Positions 35,827-45,660 are shown, counted from the first letter of the stretch. The stretch is DNA of 64,000 bases from Nodularia sp. LEGE 06071 (GCF_015207755.1 NZ_JADEWH010000010.1:148229-212228); one strand, 5' to 3'. Numbers and translations: made by a program. The notes: generated by a model from the sequence alone, not told the origin.

Positions 35827-38388
35827 TTATAGGTTACACTTTACAAGTCGCAACGCGAGAAGGCTGAGAAGCTGCATCGCATACTGGTTCGGGCTATAGG
35901 TATCTACGTAGGCTGACCCTTTTACTCCTAAAATGAAAGTAGGTAGGCTTCCCCTTCCTCCTCCTGAGTTTACAACAAACTTTATTAGTTTCTCAAAACT
36001 CACCCAGCCGTCCCCCACGCCGAACGACATCCCCCCCTCGACCAAAGTGACATTGTCGTGCCACCATCCTACTTTCTTGGCGAACTGTAAATAATTTGAA
36101 GAGTCTGTGCCTATCCAGTCTTGTGGTTTTATCCCCAGTCTATTCTTAGTGCTAATCCAGATTTCCTTCTGCACCCTAAAGCCAAAACGGTTGTCTGCGT
36201 TGACCCAAAGCTGGTCTATTCTCTGTAGGTCTGGACAAGAGAAACTATTAATGTTGTCTAAATCTAAATCTCCTTCTTTTTCTCTTTGGGCAATATTAAG
36301 CATGAGTCGCTCTGTTTGTCGGTTAGCTGCTTCCCAATTTTTAGCATCCAAAAAATATTCAAGTTGAGCATATAAATGTTTGGTAAGAGATTGCTCAACC
36401 TGCGGCTTAAGTTCGGCTGTTGGGGTGTTGGTTGAGAGTAGTTCAATTAAACTTCGATGAACAGATTCAATAACCTGACTGTCAAGAATTTTTGAACTGA
36501 GTTCAGGATATGTTTGAAGAATTGTGAATGCTTCAGTATAAAATTGTCTGGCTTTTTGTTTATTTTCTTCTTTAAATAAATTACCTTGAAAATTCAACAT
36601 GAATACATTTAATTCTAATTCTAGATTTGAGAGGCTTTTTTGTTCCTTATAACTTTTTGATGCTTCCCAGAATTTCGTACTTCTCTTCAAGGCTTTTTCA
36701 GCCTCAGTCTTATTTCCAAGATGTTGATATGCTAATGCTATAGATGTATGTAGTAATGCTTGTTTAAATCCAATATCATCCATTTTATCAGACTCTTCCG
36801 CTAAAATTTTAATTTTGTCGGATAAATTGTTTTTATCTGCGGATGAAAGTTTATCTGCCAAATTTAAGATTTGTTTTTTATCTGCTACAGATTTTATTAT
36901 GTCCTCAAGTTCTTTTTGTGTATTTATTAATTCTTTTCCAGAGTTTATCGCTGCTACAGCTATTAAAGATGCTCCTATTAATGTCACTATTACAATAATA
37001 TAACTACGACGAATTAATCCTTGAGCTTTCTTATTAGCCTGATGAAGTTTCTTGTTTATCTGCTCTGCCGCGTCCCTATCCTTCCTCTCTCTTTCCAAAG
37101 CAGCTTCTTGTTCTTGAGCAGCAATCTGCTGCTGAATTTCTTTCTCTTTACTCGCTGCTAAAAATTGTTTATCCTGATAACTTAAATTTTTATCTCTCGC
37201 CCATGCTTCAGCTTCTTGTAATGCTTTTCCTCGCAGCAGTCGTGAGTCATCAACAAACCCAGAAGCCACCCAAAAACGAAAACTTTCAGAATATGGACGC
37301 AGATTTTGTAATTGATTTTCAATCCAATTTATTTCAAATATTTCCCGATAAATTTGGTTATAAATTTTCAGCTTACCATGCTGTCTCACAACTAAGCCTG
37401 AAAGCTGTAATTCACTTTGCTCTAATGTATCATCTGCTATTACCTCAGATTTTTCCTCACTCAGCCGGACTTGCTGATACAGTTCTAATAAATATCCAGC
37501 CCGTTGTTCATCTCTGAGAATTCTGGCTTGAATGGTTCGCAAATGTTCAGGTTCATCCTGTGATTCCCAATTTTCAATAATCCGTGACCTGACAACTTGT
37601 TCAACAGAACGAGGGTTTTCTTGTTCAGATTCCTCAACCATGAACTGACACAGCTTTTGAGTCAAAAATGGTTGTCCCCCCGTCCACTGCAATATTTCTT
37701 GTATTATCCCTTGGGGATTACTAAATTTACCGTAGAAACCCTTTTTTAATGGTTCAGCTTCATGCAATTGAAAGCCCTTGAGGGAAATAGCCTGACCAAT
37801 ATTAAACGGAGTACGCTGTTTATCTCCAATCAAATTGCTAGGTGATGCGACCCCCAACAAACAAAAAGTGAGGCGATTGTATTCAGGATTATCAACACGC
37901 TTGTTATAACAAGCACGAATCAAAGCAAAAAAATCATCTGTAGGAAAATTTAGACTGAGGACACTATCGATTTCATCAATAAAAATAACGATGTTTTCTG
38001 GAACTTTAACAAGTAATACTTCTTCCAGAAACTTGCGAAATCGCGTGACTAATGAATTTAACTGATTCGCCTCCCACCAATCACCAAAATCTAAATCTAT
38101 TTCAAAACTATCAATGAGCGTATCGATTAAATCCGCATACCATTGTTCAGGAGGGACATTCTGAATACCACCAGCAGAAAGGTCAATTGCAGCACACTGT
38201 ACACCATCATTTCTCAATCGCTGCATGGTTCGCACACGCAAGCTCGATTTTCCACTTTGGCGCGAATTCAATACGTAACAAAACTTTCCCGCTGTCAGTC
38301 CTGCATACAAATCAGTATCAGCTTCCCGGATAACATAGGTACTGGCATTTTCAGGTAGACTTCCAGAGAATATGTATTGGTCAACCAT
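35827..38388 (-). CDS. AAA-like (STAND-type) ATPase with C-terminal helical repeats and effector-like domain
   Basis: An 853-residue protein. The N-terminal AAA-like domain (PF14516 type) is YIFSGSLPENASTYVIREAD, P-loop NSRQSGKSSL (41-50) and Walker B IVIFIDEIDSVL (133-144), followed by WTGGQPFLTQKLCQFM. Coiled coil follows at about 400-450, one transmembrane helix at about 455-475 (SYIIVIVTLIGASLIAVAAI), then alpha-helical TPR-like repeats (ALLHTSIALAYQHLGNKTEA). The C-terminal 130 residues are Trp-rich and unassigned. It lies 7 bases downstream of the CHAT gene, forming an operon. Such proteins are NLR-like signal ATPases; the role in defence or death is inferred. Confidence 0.8.
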   Translation of the reverse strand: MVDQYIFSGSLPENASTYVIREADTDLYAGLTAGKFCYVLNSRQSGKSSLRVRTMQRLRNDGVQCAAIDLSAGGIQNVPPEQWYADLIDTLIDSFEIDLDFGDWWEANQLNSLVTRFRKFLEEVLLVKVPENIVIFIDEIDSVLSLNFPTDDFFALIRACYNKRVDNPEYNRLTFCLLGVASPSNLIGDKQRTPFNIGQAISLKGFQLHEAEPLKKGFYGKFSNPQGIIQEILQWTGGQPFLTQKLCQFMVEESEQENPRSVEQVVRSRIIENWESQDEPEHLRTIQARILRDEQRAGYLLELYQQVRLSEEKSEVIADDTLEQSELQLSGLVVRQHGKLKIYNQIYREIFEINWIENQLQNLRPYSESFRFWVASGFVDDSRLLRGKALQEAEAWARDKNLSYQDKQFLAASKEKEIQQQIAAQEQEAALERERKDRDAAEQINKKLHQANKKAQGLIRRSYIIVIVTLIGASLIAVAAINSGKELINTQKELEDIIKSVADKKQILNLADKLSSADKNNLSDKIKILAEESDKMDDIGFKQALLHTSIALAYQHLGNKTEAEKALKRSTKFWEASKSYKEQKSLSNLELELNVFMLNFQGNLFKEENKQKARQFYTEAFTILQTYPELSSKILDSQVIESVHRSLIELLSTNTPTAELKPQVEQSLTKHLYAQLEYFLDAKNWEAANRQTERLMLNIAQREKEGDLDLDNINSFSCPDLQRIDQLWVNADNRFGFRVQKEIWISTKNRLGIKPQDWIGTDSSNYLQFAKKVGWWHDNVTLVEGGMSFGVGDGWVSFEKLIKFVVNSGGGRGSLPTFILGVKGSAYVDTYSPNQYAMQLLSLLALRLVKCNL

Positions 38389-38395
38389 GATTTAG

Positions 38396-40045
38396 CTACC
38401 CCAAACGATTTGAGAAATACTGACGATATAAATCACAACTAGGAATGCAATCATTATTGGAAAGTTTGACTAATCCCAAACTATGCAATTTGAATGCAAT
38501 TTCAGTATCTAGCCTCACAGGTGTATTTGTCATTACTACTTTTTTATACCCTAACTCAAGCTGGGGATTATGTTGTAAATGCCACAGTTGTTGTCGCAGG
38601 TGGTCGCTGAAAATTCCCTGTTCTGTTGGTGCTAGCCTTAACAGTTCTTCTAGGGTCACTTGTTGACATTTCTGGTATGCGTTAGCGGAGTTTAACGAAG
38701 TTATCGCCTGTTGTACTAAATAAGGATGTCCCCCTACCATCCCCATTAACGCACTTAAACCTTGTTCTCCTAATTTTCCTGCCAATTCGTGCTGCTGGGC
38801 GAGATTTGCCACTTGTTGCCGATTAAATTCGGGTAAATCAATTGCTAACCCCACATTAAACGGGGAGTGATTAGTGTCTAGGGCAGGATAAGCTTCAGTA
38901 GAGTGAACTACTATTAACCGCAGTTTTTTCCAAATATTACCAATCTTGTCTCCTTGTTTCGCTGATTCATACCACCCACGCATTAATAAGCAGAATTGGG
39001 GAAATATTTCAGGATAATCAAACAGTCTTTCAAAATTGTCTATGGCTAAAACTAAGGGACTGTCAGTAACGGATAATAAATATTTCTGAAAATAACGCGT
39101 ACAGTTTTTATTCAATCCAAAAACTTCTTGCCAATATTTATCCAGTTGAGGTTCTAGGTCTAAACTGTCAGCCACATCAACACACAACCACTGCAAGAAT
39201 GTTTTTAAGTTAGCCAAAATCTCAATATCAGCCAGTTGTAAATCTATTTTCGCAGTTTGATAACCCTGTTGTCTCGCATAATCTAGGATATTTTCTAACA
39301 GTAATGTCTTGCCCATCTTTTGCGGGGCTTTAGTGCGAATTAACGCCCCTGGTTGGATAATTGCGTTATAGCATTTATCTTCAATAGGCGGACGTTCAAT
39401 ATATATAGTTGTGTCTAATTTTGGTGTTGAATTTTCAAATAATTTGTTTGGTTCATTTGAGAATTGGCGATTTTCAGAGATGATCATTTGAGGTGTCAAG
39501 TTTTCGGCTATCCCTGCCACTCGAATCAGGTTACAACCTAATTTATAAGCAAACTCATAACCTTTATTTGCACCCAAAGCATCATAGAAACCCACTGCAA
39601 ATTCAATTGCGGCTCTATCACCAATTTCTTGGCTCATGCCTACAACATAATTAATATGTTGTGCTATTTCTTTGGCTTGATATTGGGAATAGCAGGCATT
39701 TAAAACTACACACTCTACTTGTTCAGCAAATAGTTGGAACAACCCTGCTAATGCTTCGGCATCAACGAATTTTACTTGACCTGATTCATCTTCAAATAGT
39801 AAACCTTCTTCTCCAGCCCCATGTCCAGAAAAGTGAATGATCTGCGGTTCGTATTCTAAAATTGCTCTGTGGATATCCCGATAACGTACTGCTTGTGCTA
39901 TAGCTATTGAATATTGCTCTCGATTCTTTGATCTTTTTAAACCCTCCTGGATTTCCCGCATTTCTTCATCTAGACGCAGGTATTTACTGCCTATTGGATT
40001 GGCAGATAAAAGTAGTATTCTCTTAATGGGATTATCAATAATCAT
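38396..40045 (-). CDS. CHAT caspase-like protease fused to AAA-like NTPase
   Basis: A 549-residue protein. Residues 8-185 are a CHAT domain with the catalytic His in IIHFSGHG (His75) and the Cys in VVLNACYS (Cys118), the caspase-family dyad. Residues 215-545 are an AAA-like NTPase of PF14516 type with TKAPQKMGKTLLLEN (P-loop 240-247), VLAIDNFERLF as Walker B, and GMVGGHPYLVQQAI. The C-terminus shows a small winged-helix-like HLRQQLWHLQHNP segment. Upstream of a second AAA-like protein, it forms a two-gene operon. It fits a bacterial NLR-like cell-death or antiphage module; the trigger and the protease target are unknown. Confidence 0.88.
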   Translation of the reverse strand: MIIDNPIKRILLLSANPIGSKYLRLDEEMREIQEGLKRSKNREQYSIAIAQAVRYRDIHRAILEYEPQIIHFSGHGAGEEGLLFEDESGQVKFVDAEALAGLFQLFAEQVECVVLNACYSQYQAKEIAQHINYVVGMSQEIGDRAAIEFAVGFYDALGANKGYEFAYKLGCNLIRVAGIAENLTPQMIISENRQFSNEPNKLFENSTPKLDTTIYIERPPIEDKCYNAIIQPGALIRTKAPQKMGKTLLLENILDYARQQGYQTAKIDLQLADIEILANLKTFLQWLCVDVADSLDLEPQLDKYWQEVFGLNKNCTRYFQKYLLSVTDSPLVLAIDNFERLFDYPEIFPQFCLLMRGWYESAKQGDKIGNIWKKLRLIVVHSTEAYPALDTNHSPFNVGLAIDLPEFNRQQVANLAQQHELAGKLGEQGLSALMGMVGGHPYLVQQAITSLNSANAYQKCQQVTLEELLRLAPTEQGIFSDHLRQQLWHLQHNPQLELGYKKVVMTNTPVRLDTEIAFKLHSLGLVKLSNNDCIPSCDLYRQYFSNRLG

Positions 40046-40276
40046 TTATTGTGAATGGAGTCGCTCAAGAGCAGAATCAGACTATTGGCAGTTTGTTGCT
40101 GATTTATCTAGATTATGCGCTTTTACAGACTATAACGCAATGAACTGAGCATTTTCAAAGTTTGTATTTTTTATTTTTGCAGACTTCCAATTCCGATATC
40201 AGCCTTCTGACAGTGTGTTCTGCACAGTTGAGGCGTTTAGGCTGAGGATATCACTTGCATTGTAGAGGAATTGATT

Positions 40277-40486
40277 ATGCCTAGTGGTCACGCCAGTCAT
40301 AAAGGCACTTCGGATAAACCTAATACTAATACTGAAGGCCGGATGGATATTGCTGCTGATAAATCCATCAATCCTGATGAGGTTTTACCTGAAGGTGCGA
40401 GTACAAATACAACCAGAACTCAAGAATTTGTCGATTATCCTCCCGCTATTCAACGCCCAGGGGAGGATGTGAAAACGGAGGAATAA
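40277..40486 (+). CDS. Small disordered hypothetical protein (69 aa)
   Basis: Start at the ATG 40277 with GAGGAA 7 bases upstream. The protein is hydrophilic and acidic without secondary-structure signals (GHASHKGTSDKP, TRTQEFVDYPPA, RPGEDVKTEE). It is like small stress-associated proteins of cyanobacteria, but I cannot name it. The good ribosome site and clean frame support it. Confidence 0.55.
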   Translation: MPSGHASHKGTSDKPNTNTEGRMDIAADKSINPDEVLPEGASTNTTRTQEFVDYPPAIQRPGEDVKTEE

Positions 40487-40515
40487 AGAACCTCTCTCCA
40501 AACCTCTCTTCTTAT

Positions 40516-40661
40516 CCTACCGTGTACACACAAGTGATCGAATCGCCCCCTAACCCCCAATTATGGGGGAACAAGAATTTTCAAAGTCCCCCAAACTTGG
40601 GGGATTTAGGGGGCAAAACAGGCTCAAACGCAGACAGGCAGGACTTGTGTGTACACCGTAG
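40516..40661. mobile_element. MITE with CTACCGTGTACACACAAGT terminal repeats, copy 1
   Basis: Terminal inverted repeats of about 18 bases (40517-40535 and 40643-40661, 1 mismatch). Flanking sequences CTCTTCTTAT (40506-40515) and CTCTCCTTAT (40662-40671) form a 10-base target duplication with one change. The inside holds CCCCCTAACCCCC / GGGGGATTTAGGGGG hairpins and no gene. It has split a CCTCTCC palindromic repeat. A second copy is at 59656-59800. Confidence 0.8.
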
Positions 40662-40722
40662 CTCTCCTTATCAAGGAGAGGGGAGAATGATTAAATAAGT
40701 TATAAGTTATGGGAGGAAAATT

Positions 40723-41145
40723 ATGAGTGATTTTGGGAAGAAAAGGTTGGAGGCTGTTTTAGCGATCGCCAGTTATTCTATAGGTAGCGGTACGGCTTCA
40801 TCTGTACCAACTCCAGGAGGGGAAATTCCCAGACAGTTGATTCTGACTGCTTCTGATATCCTCATGTATATCAGCATTTGGAGAATTTATTTTCAGGAAG
40901 ACTTATCTCGTCAAGGTCTTTTAGATATTTTGGCAGAATTAGGCTTGGTGACAGTCAGTGCCACCGGGACAGCTTATATAGTTAGTAAAGCCACTACGGC
41001 AATTTTGAAAGAAATTACTAACTGGACTGGGCCTTTGGGCTGGGGTGTGACAGCTGCGATCGCAGGTTCCCTGAGTGGTTTGTTTGGAGTTGTCTGGGCT
41101 TTATATTGCGATCGCCTAGCTTCGGAACGAGAAATCCAACCATGA
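40723..41145 (+). CDS. Hypothetical membrane-associated protein (140 aa)
   Basis: A protein with two hydrophobic helices, about 70-90 (GLVTVSATGTAYIVSKA) and 103-126 (GPLGWGVTAAIAGSLSGLFGVVWALY), and an amphipathic N-terminus containing GSGTASSVPTPGGEIPR. AGGAAAATT precedes the ATG. The family is unknown. Neighbours are a small disordered protein and a PRC-barrel gene. Confidence 0.6.
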   Translation: MSDFGKKRLEAVLAIASYSIGSGTASSVPTPGGEIPRQLILTASDILMYISIWRIYFQEDLSRQGLLDILAELGLVTVSATGTAYIVSKATTAILKEITNWTGPLGWGVTAAIAGSLSGLFGVVWALYCDRLASEREIQP

Positions 41146-41181
41146 TCAAAACAAAGTTATCGATCTTCTCAATCACAAACC

Positions 41182-42036
41182 TCATATTCCATCTGAGAAC
41201 TTACCACTTTCAGGACTGAATTTCGGTCGATCTGACTGCAACTTAGTCTCAGCCTCAGAAGGATTTACTTCTACTTTCTCGGTGTTTGTGCGATCGTCGC
41301 CCTCTTTCATCTGATTAATAGCTTTTTGAGAACCTTGTTTTAAAGACTCAAGATGTTGTTTGGTTTTTTCATAGTCTTGTTGCAGAAATTCAGTGGCTTG
41401 ACTGATTTTTTCACTGCCTTTCACCTGATCAACAGCTTTCTGGGAACCTTGTTTTACAGATTCAAAATCCTGTTTAGTTCGTTCATAGTCTTGTTGAAGA
41501 TATTCAGTAGCTTGACTAATTTTTCCACTCAATCCTTCAGTGTATTTCTGGGGATTTTGCACAGCTTTCTCTAAGACAATAACGCGCTTATCGCCTACAC
41601 TGGAAATCATAATTGGCGCAAGTAAATATGTACCTTCCATTAACCCCTGCCAACCATTAGGAGAGAATAGATAGTTAACTACATATCCTGTTTCTGAATG
41701 GAATAGCAAGTCGATGATTTTTCCGACTTTGTTACCACTATCCGTCCAAATTTCACTCCCCACCACCGGGTTAACAGATTCGGTAATTTCGGAGGTGTGA
41801 TCATCCCGATGACTGACTATAACGCTATCGGCTCCAATGGCCACAATTTCCCTCCAGGCGAAGGTTTTTTGCTTATTACCCAGCAATCCTGATTTACAGG
41901 TAAAGCCCAAAAGTCTTTGTGCCTGATTATCTAGTAAAAACCGTGACACACGACCAACTTCTTCCACTGTTTCACGGTCAAGCACTAAACGTTTGATCAA
42001 CTCACTGTGCTTTAAAACTTGAGATGGCGTAGACAT
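41182..42036 (-). CDS. PRC-barrel domain protein with repeated coiled-coil tail
   Basis: The start is taken at the ATG 42036 (a TTG at 42054 is six codons longer), giving 284 residues. Two PRC-barrel-like units (LGFTCKSGLLGNKQKTFAWR, then IVAIGADSVIVS and GSEIWTDSGNKVGKIIDLLF) occupy the first half. The second half holds two near-identical helical repeats of about 35 residues: SQATEYLQQDYERTKQDFES / SQATEFLQQDYEKTKQHLES. PRC barrels bind RNA, lipids or photosystem components. It is cyanobacterial in type, of unknown role. Confidence 0.75.
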   Translation of the reverse strand: MSTPSQVLKHSELIKRLVLDRETVEEVGRVSRFLLDNQAQRLLGFTCKSGLLGNKQKTFAWREIVAIGADSVIVSHRDDHTSEITESVNPVVGSEIWTDSGNKVGKIIDLLFHSETGYVVNYLFSPNGWQGLMEGTYLLAPIMISSVGDKRVIVLEKAVQNPQKYTEGLSGKISQATEYLQQDYERTKQDFESVKQGSQKAVDQVKGSEKISQATEFLQQDYEKTKQHLESLKQGSQKAINQMKEGDDRTNTEKVEVNPSEAETKLQSDRPKFSPESGKFSDGI

Positions 42037-42203
42037 ATTAAAAATACTTACCAAAGATTAAGGTTTTATGATAACATTATACTCGCAATTTAATACAGAC
42101 ACGTCAGTATTAAGTTATTGTGATTATTTGATATTGACATTCTGGTAATTGCGAGTCAAATCATCCCCAGGCTAGCCACTGGAGCGAGAGGTCATAATCT
42201 ACA

Positions 42204-42536
42204 ATGCAGATATTTTCCATTATTGCCGTTTTCGTAGCCTTATTAGCTGTAGTGTTTGCATTTCAAAATGCTGTCACCATCAGCGTTACATTTTTCGATG
42301 TGAATTTTGAGGCTTCACTCGCGATTGTCCTCATCTTGACTCTGGGTATAGGCATTATCATCGGCTTATTGGTGTCGATTCCGAGTATAGTTCACCGCAA
42401 TTCACGGATTTCTAAATATAAGGGAAAAGTTGTAGAACTAGAGAATGAATCGAATGGATATTTAGAGACAATCACTCATCAGCGCCAAAGAATTGAAAAC
42501 CTGGAAAGGCATATAACTTTAAAGGATAATCAATAA
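42204..42536 (+). CDS. LapA (DUF1049) family membrane protein
   Basis: A 110-residue protein with two transmembrane helices separated by a short polar loop (about 3-22 FSIIAVFVALLAVVFAFQNA and 38-60 LAIVLILTLGIGIIIGLLVS) and a C-terminal coiled coil (VVELENESNGYLETITHQRQ). This is the LapA/YciS layout, implicated elsewhere in lipopolysaccharide assembly control. It is a stand-alone gene, 59% hydrophobic in the first half. Confidence 0.8.
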   Translation: MQIFSIIAVFVALLAVVFAFQNAVTISVTFFDVNFEASLAIVLILTLGIGIIIGLLVSIPSIVHRNSRISKYKGKVVELENESNGYLETITHQRQRIENLERHITLKDNQ

Positions 42537-42636
42537 AGGTTTGAGAAAATTCGGTCTGTTGATCTGGAATGATTTTTTATTCCTTAAAAATGAGCGATGG
42601 CTCGCGAAATTCTCGGACTTTCTGAATGAGATGATA

Positions 42637-45600
42637 TCACGCAGAGGCGCAGAGGCGCGGAGGAGAAGAGTGAGGGATATCTGCTTTTTTCTTTTCATCA
42701 CCAATTTTTGTGGCTTCGTTGAGGAGGAAGGCTAATAAAGCACCACTTCCGATAACAGCAGTATCTACCATACTCATAGGGGTGATCTTTAAAAGTTTCC
42801 TCAGCGGTGGGATGGCTATAGCTAAGATTTGGACGGCAAAAGAACCTGTAATAGCAACATTTAAGTAAGGATTATTTGGTAGTTTCTCTTGACTAAATAT
42901 GCTGTGGTTTTCGGAACGGCAACTCATGGTATGCAGCAGTTGGGCAGTTGTTAGGGTCATACAAGCAACAGTGCTGGCGCGCGCCCCTATGCCATATCGG
43001 AGGATGGCATAACTGTATGCTGCTAGGGTACTGACGGATATTGTGGCTGACTCAAAAATAATTCTGCCAAAATCGGAGTTTTTGATGATTGGTTCATCAG
43101 GATTGCGGGGTGGTTGACTCAAGACATCAGGTTCTGGTGCTTCCATCGCCAGGGACAAACCAGGGAAAATATCGGTGACTAAATTTAGCCACAGCAGTTG
43201 AATCGCATTCAAGGGTTCACCTAAACCAGCAGCTGTAGCAATGGTCATCACCATGATTTCGCTGAGGTTGGTGGCGAGGAGGAAATGCACAGATTTTCTA
43301 ATATTGTTATAAATAGTCCGCCCCCGACTGACAGCAATGATCATGGTTTCTAGTCTGTCATCTTCGAGGACAATATCTGCAACTTCTCGCGCCACATCGG
43401 TTCCACCTTTACCCATCGCAACGCCCACTTGTGCCGCCTTCAGTGCTGGTGCATCATTAATTCCATCACCGGTCATGGCCACAACTTTTCCAGCTGCTTG
43501 CAAAGCCTGGACAATTTGCAGTTTATTACTAGGACTGATGCGGGCAAAAACGTTCACTTTGTCGCTGATTGCTGTCAGTTCCTCTGGCGTGAGATGATCA
43601 AGGTTAGTAGCGTCGAGAATTTCTAGTTGGTCATTGCGACTCAATTCTAATTCTTTAGCGATCGCATAAGCAGTGGAACTTTGATCTCCGGTCATCATCA
43701 CCGTTTCAATTCCAGCTTGATGAAACTCCCCAATCAATTTTTTCACCCCAACTCTAATTGGGTCTTTCATCGCCACCAAACCCAGCCAGATCAGGTCTGT
43801 TTCATGATTATTACCGTTGTCATGATGATCAATATGGCTGTAAGCTACCCCCAAGACTCGCAGTGCTTTTCCTGCTAAGGAATGGTTTTCCATTGCGATC
43901 GCCCGCCTGTTTTCTGCTGTTAAAGGCACAACTTGGCCATTTTTCATCCACCATTGACATATCTCAATCATTTCGGCGGGGTTACCTTTGACTGCAATCA
44001 ATTTGTGGCGATCGTCAATCTCATGAATTGTACTCATGAGGTTACGGTTTTCGCTTCGCAGGTTGGTTTCTAGCAGTTCATACTTTTGTCTCAGTTGTCT
44101 GACATCAACCCCAGCGCTAATTGCCAAATGAATCAAAGCATTTTCCGTTGGCGAACCTGTAACCACATACTCACCATTATCCTGTTGACTGATTTCACTT
44201 TCGTTGCAGAGAATTGATATATGAATCAGCTTTAACAGTTCATCGTTGGTGTAGAGATTAATATTCTTTTCCCCCACAGTAATTTTTTGGGTGGTTGTCC
44301 GTATTTCCACCACTAACATTTTATTTTCGGTAATTGTCCCAGTTTTATCCAGGCAAATTGTTTGTACAGAACCCAAAGCTTCCACCGCGCTAAGACTGCG
44401 AACGAGGACATTATTCTTCCTCATCTCTCGAATACCTAAAGCTAGGGTTGTAGTAGCAATTGTGGGTAACCCTTCTGGAACCGCAGCTACTGCTAAGGAT
44501 ATAGATGATTGCATCATTGCCAATAAACCATATCCCCGCAGCACTCCCAAACCAAAGACCAAGCTGCAAATTCCCATCCCGATTAACACCAGTTGACTTC
44601 CTACCTGATCTAGTTGTCTTTCTAGGGGAGTATCTGTAGAGGTAGACTCATTTACAAGTTGTTGGATTTTGCCCATTTCTGTAAATTTACCTGTGGCTAC
44701 CACCGCAGCCAGTCCTTGACCGCCAGTGACAAAAGTCCCCTTATAGACCATATTCAGGCGGTCAGCTAAGGGAATATTTTCACCAGATAGAGGCGCAGTA
44801 GTTTTTGTAGTGGGGATACTTTCGCCAGTCAGGGCTGATTCGTCAACACTCAAGTTATCCGCTGCGATCAGTCGGGCATCTGCTGCTATATAAATACCAG
44901 ATTTAAGCCATAAAATATCTCCTACAACCACATTTTCTGTAGGGATTTCAATCTGCTGACTTTCTCTAATTACCCAAGTTAATATTTGCTCTTGATTTTT
45001 GAGAGATTGAATTATTTTTGCTGATTGGCTTTCTGTGACGTATCCAATAACTGCATTCAGACCAACAACACCCATGATCACCACAGCATCGATTACACCG
45101 CCAGTCAGAAGGGCAATTCCTGCCGCCGCCCCCAGTAAAGCAACTGGCAGAGATTTAAACTGGTCAATTAAAATATTGCCAGAAGACCGTGTTGGGATTG
45201 CAGATAAAACATTAGCACCATATGCAGTCAAATTTATGGTGGCAGACTGACTCGATAATCCTGATGTTTGGGAAGTATTGAATGTATCTATAACTTGATC
45301 TGCTGTAATTAAATGCCAATTATCGCTTTTTTGCTCTTGGGGATTCTGATTTATGAAAGATTGGGGAAATTTTTTAGTTTGAGATAAACTAGAGTTTTCC
45401 TGATAATCTCTGACAGCTTGATCAATTAAGAAGCCGATATTTTGCCAGCTATTTTTAGATTGAAAACAAACTAAAATATTACTCGTTAATGAATTAGCAG
45501 AAACAGATAATATTTCTGGATTTTTGGCAAGCGATCGCTCCAAATATCTTGCTAAAGATGGTGAACGCTCAAGTTGATTAACCTTGTATCTGGCTCTCCC

Positions 45601-45660
45601 TTTAACTCTCGTGTGTATTGCTTGAATCACAGCAACCTTGGCTCCTGTAACGCCCCTCAT
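42637..45660 (-). CDS. P-type cation-transporting ATPase (PacL/PMCA-like) with N-terminal HMA-like domain
   Basis: A 1007-residue pump. The N-terminal 80 residues look like an HMA_2-type domain (RARYKVNQLERSPSLARYLE). Then come the cation ATPase N-domain, transmembrane helices, the TGES actuator loop (ALTGESIP), the phosphorylation motif CLDKTGTITENK, the ATP-binding KGNP, the hinge MTGDGINDAPALKAAQVGVA, and a C-terminal helical bundle. PEGL in M4 (VAAVPEGLPTIA) indicates a type II (Ca2+ or related) pump. The last ~16 codons (ADIPHSSPPRLCASA, stop) are encoded by the dispersed repeat at 42637-42680, so the native end may have been replaced. The exact ion is not certain. Confidence 0.92.
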   Translation of the reverse strand: MRGVTGAKVAVIQAIHTRVKGRARYKVNQLERSPSLARYLERSLAKNPEILSVSANSLTSNILVCFQSKNSWQNIGFLIDQAVRDYQENSSLSQTKKFPQSFINQNPQEQKSDNWHLITADQVIDTFNTSQTSGLSSQSATINLTAYGANVLSAIPTRSSGNILIDQFKSLPVALLGAAAGIALLTGGVIDAVVIMGVVGLNAVIGYVTESQSAKIIQSLKNQEQILTWVIRESQQIEIPTENVVVGDILWLKSGIYIAADARLIAADNLSVDESALTGESIPTTKTTAPLSGENIPLADRLNMVYKGTFVTGGQGLAAVVATGKFTEMGKIQQLVNESTSTDTPLERQLDQVGSQLVLIGMGICSLVFGLGVLRGYGLLAMMQSSISLAVAAVPEGLPTIATTTLALGIREMRKNNVLVRSLSAVEALGSVQTICLDKTGTITENKMLVVEIRTTTQKITVGEKNINLYTNDELLKLIHISILCNESEISQQDNGEYVVTGSPTENALIHLAISAGVDVRQLRQKYELLETNLRSENRNLMSTIHEIDDRHKLIAVKGNPAEMIEICQWWMKNGQVVPLTAENRRAIAMENHSLAGKALRVLGVAYSHIDHHDNGNNHETDLIWLGLVAMKDPIRVGVKKLIGEFHQAGIETVMMTGDQSSTAYAIAKELELSRNDQLEILDATNLDHLTPEELTAISDKVNVFARISPSNKLQIVQALQAAGKVVAMTGDGINDAPALKAAQVGVAMGKGGTDVAREVADIVLEDDRLETMIIAVSRGRTIYNNIRKSVHFLLATNLSEIMVMTIATAAGLGEPLNAIQLLWLNLVTDIFPGLSLAMEAPEPDVLSQPPRNPDEPIIKNSDFGRIIFESATISVSTLAAYSYAILRYGIGARASTVACMTLTTAQLLHTMSCRSENHSIFSQEKLPNNPYLNVAITGSFAVQILAIAIPPLRKLLKITPMSMVDTAVIGSGALLAFLLNEATKIGDEKKKADIPHSSPPRLCASA

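Noticed and set aside
42637..45660. Several open frames on the strand opposite the P-type ATPase (for example 43337-43597 and 44291-44596)
   Set aside because: They are shadows of a strongly coding frame, lack ribosome sites and show no domain.
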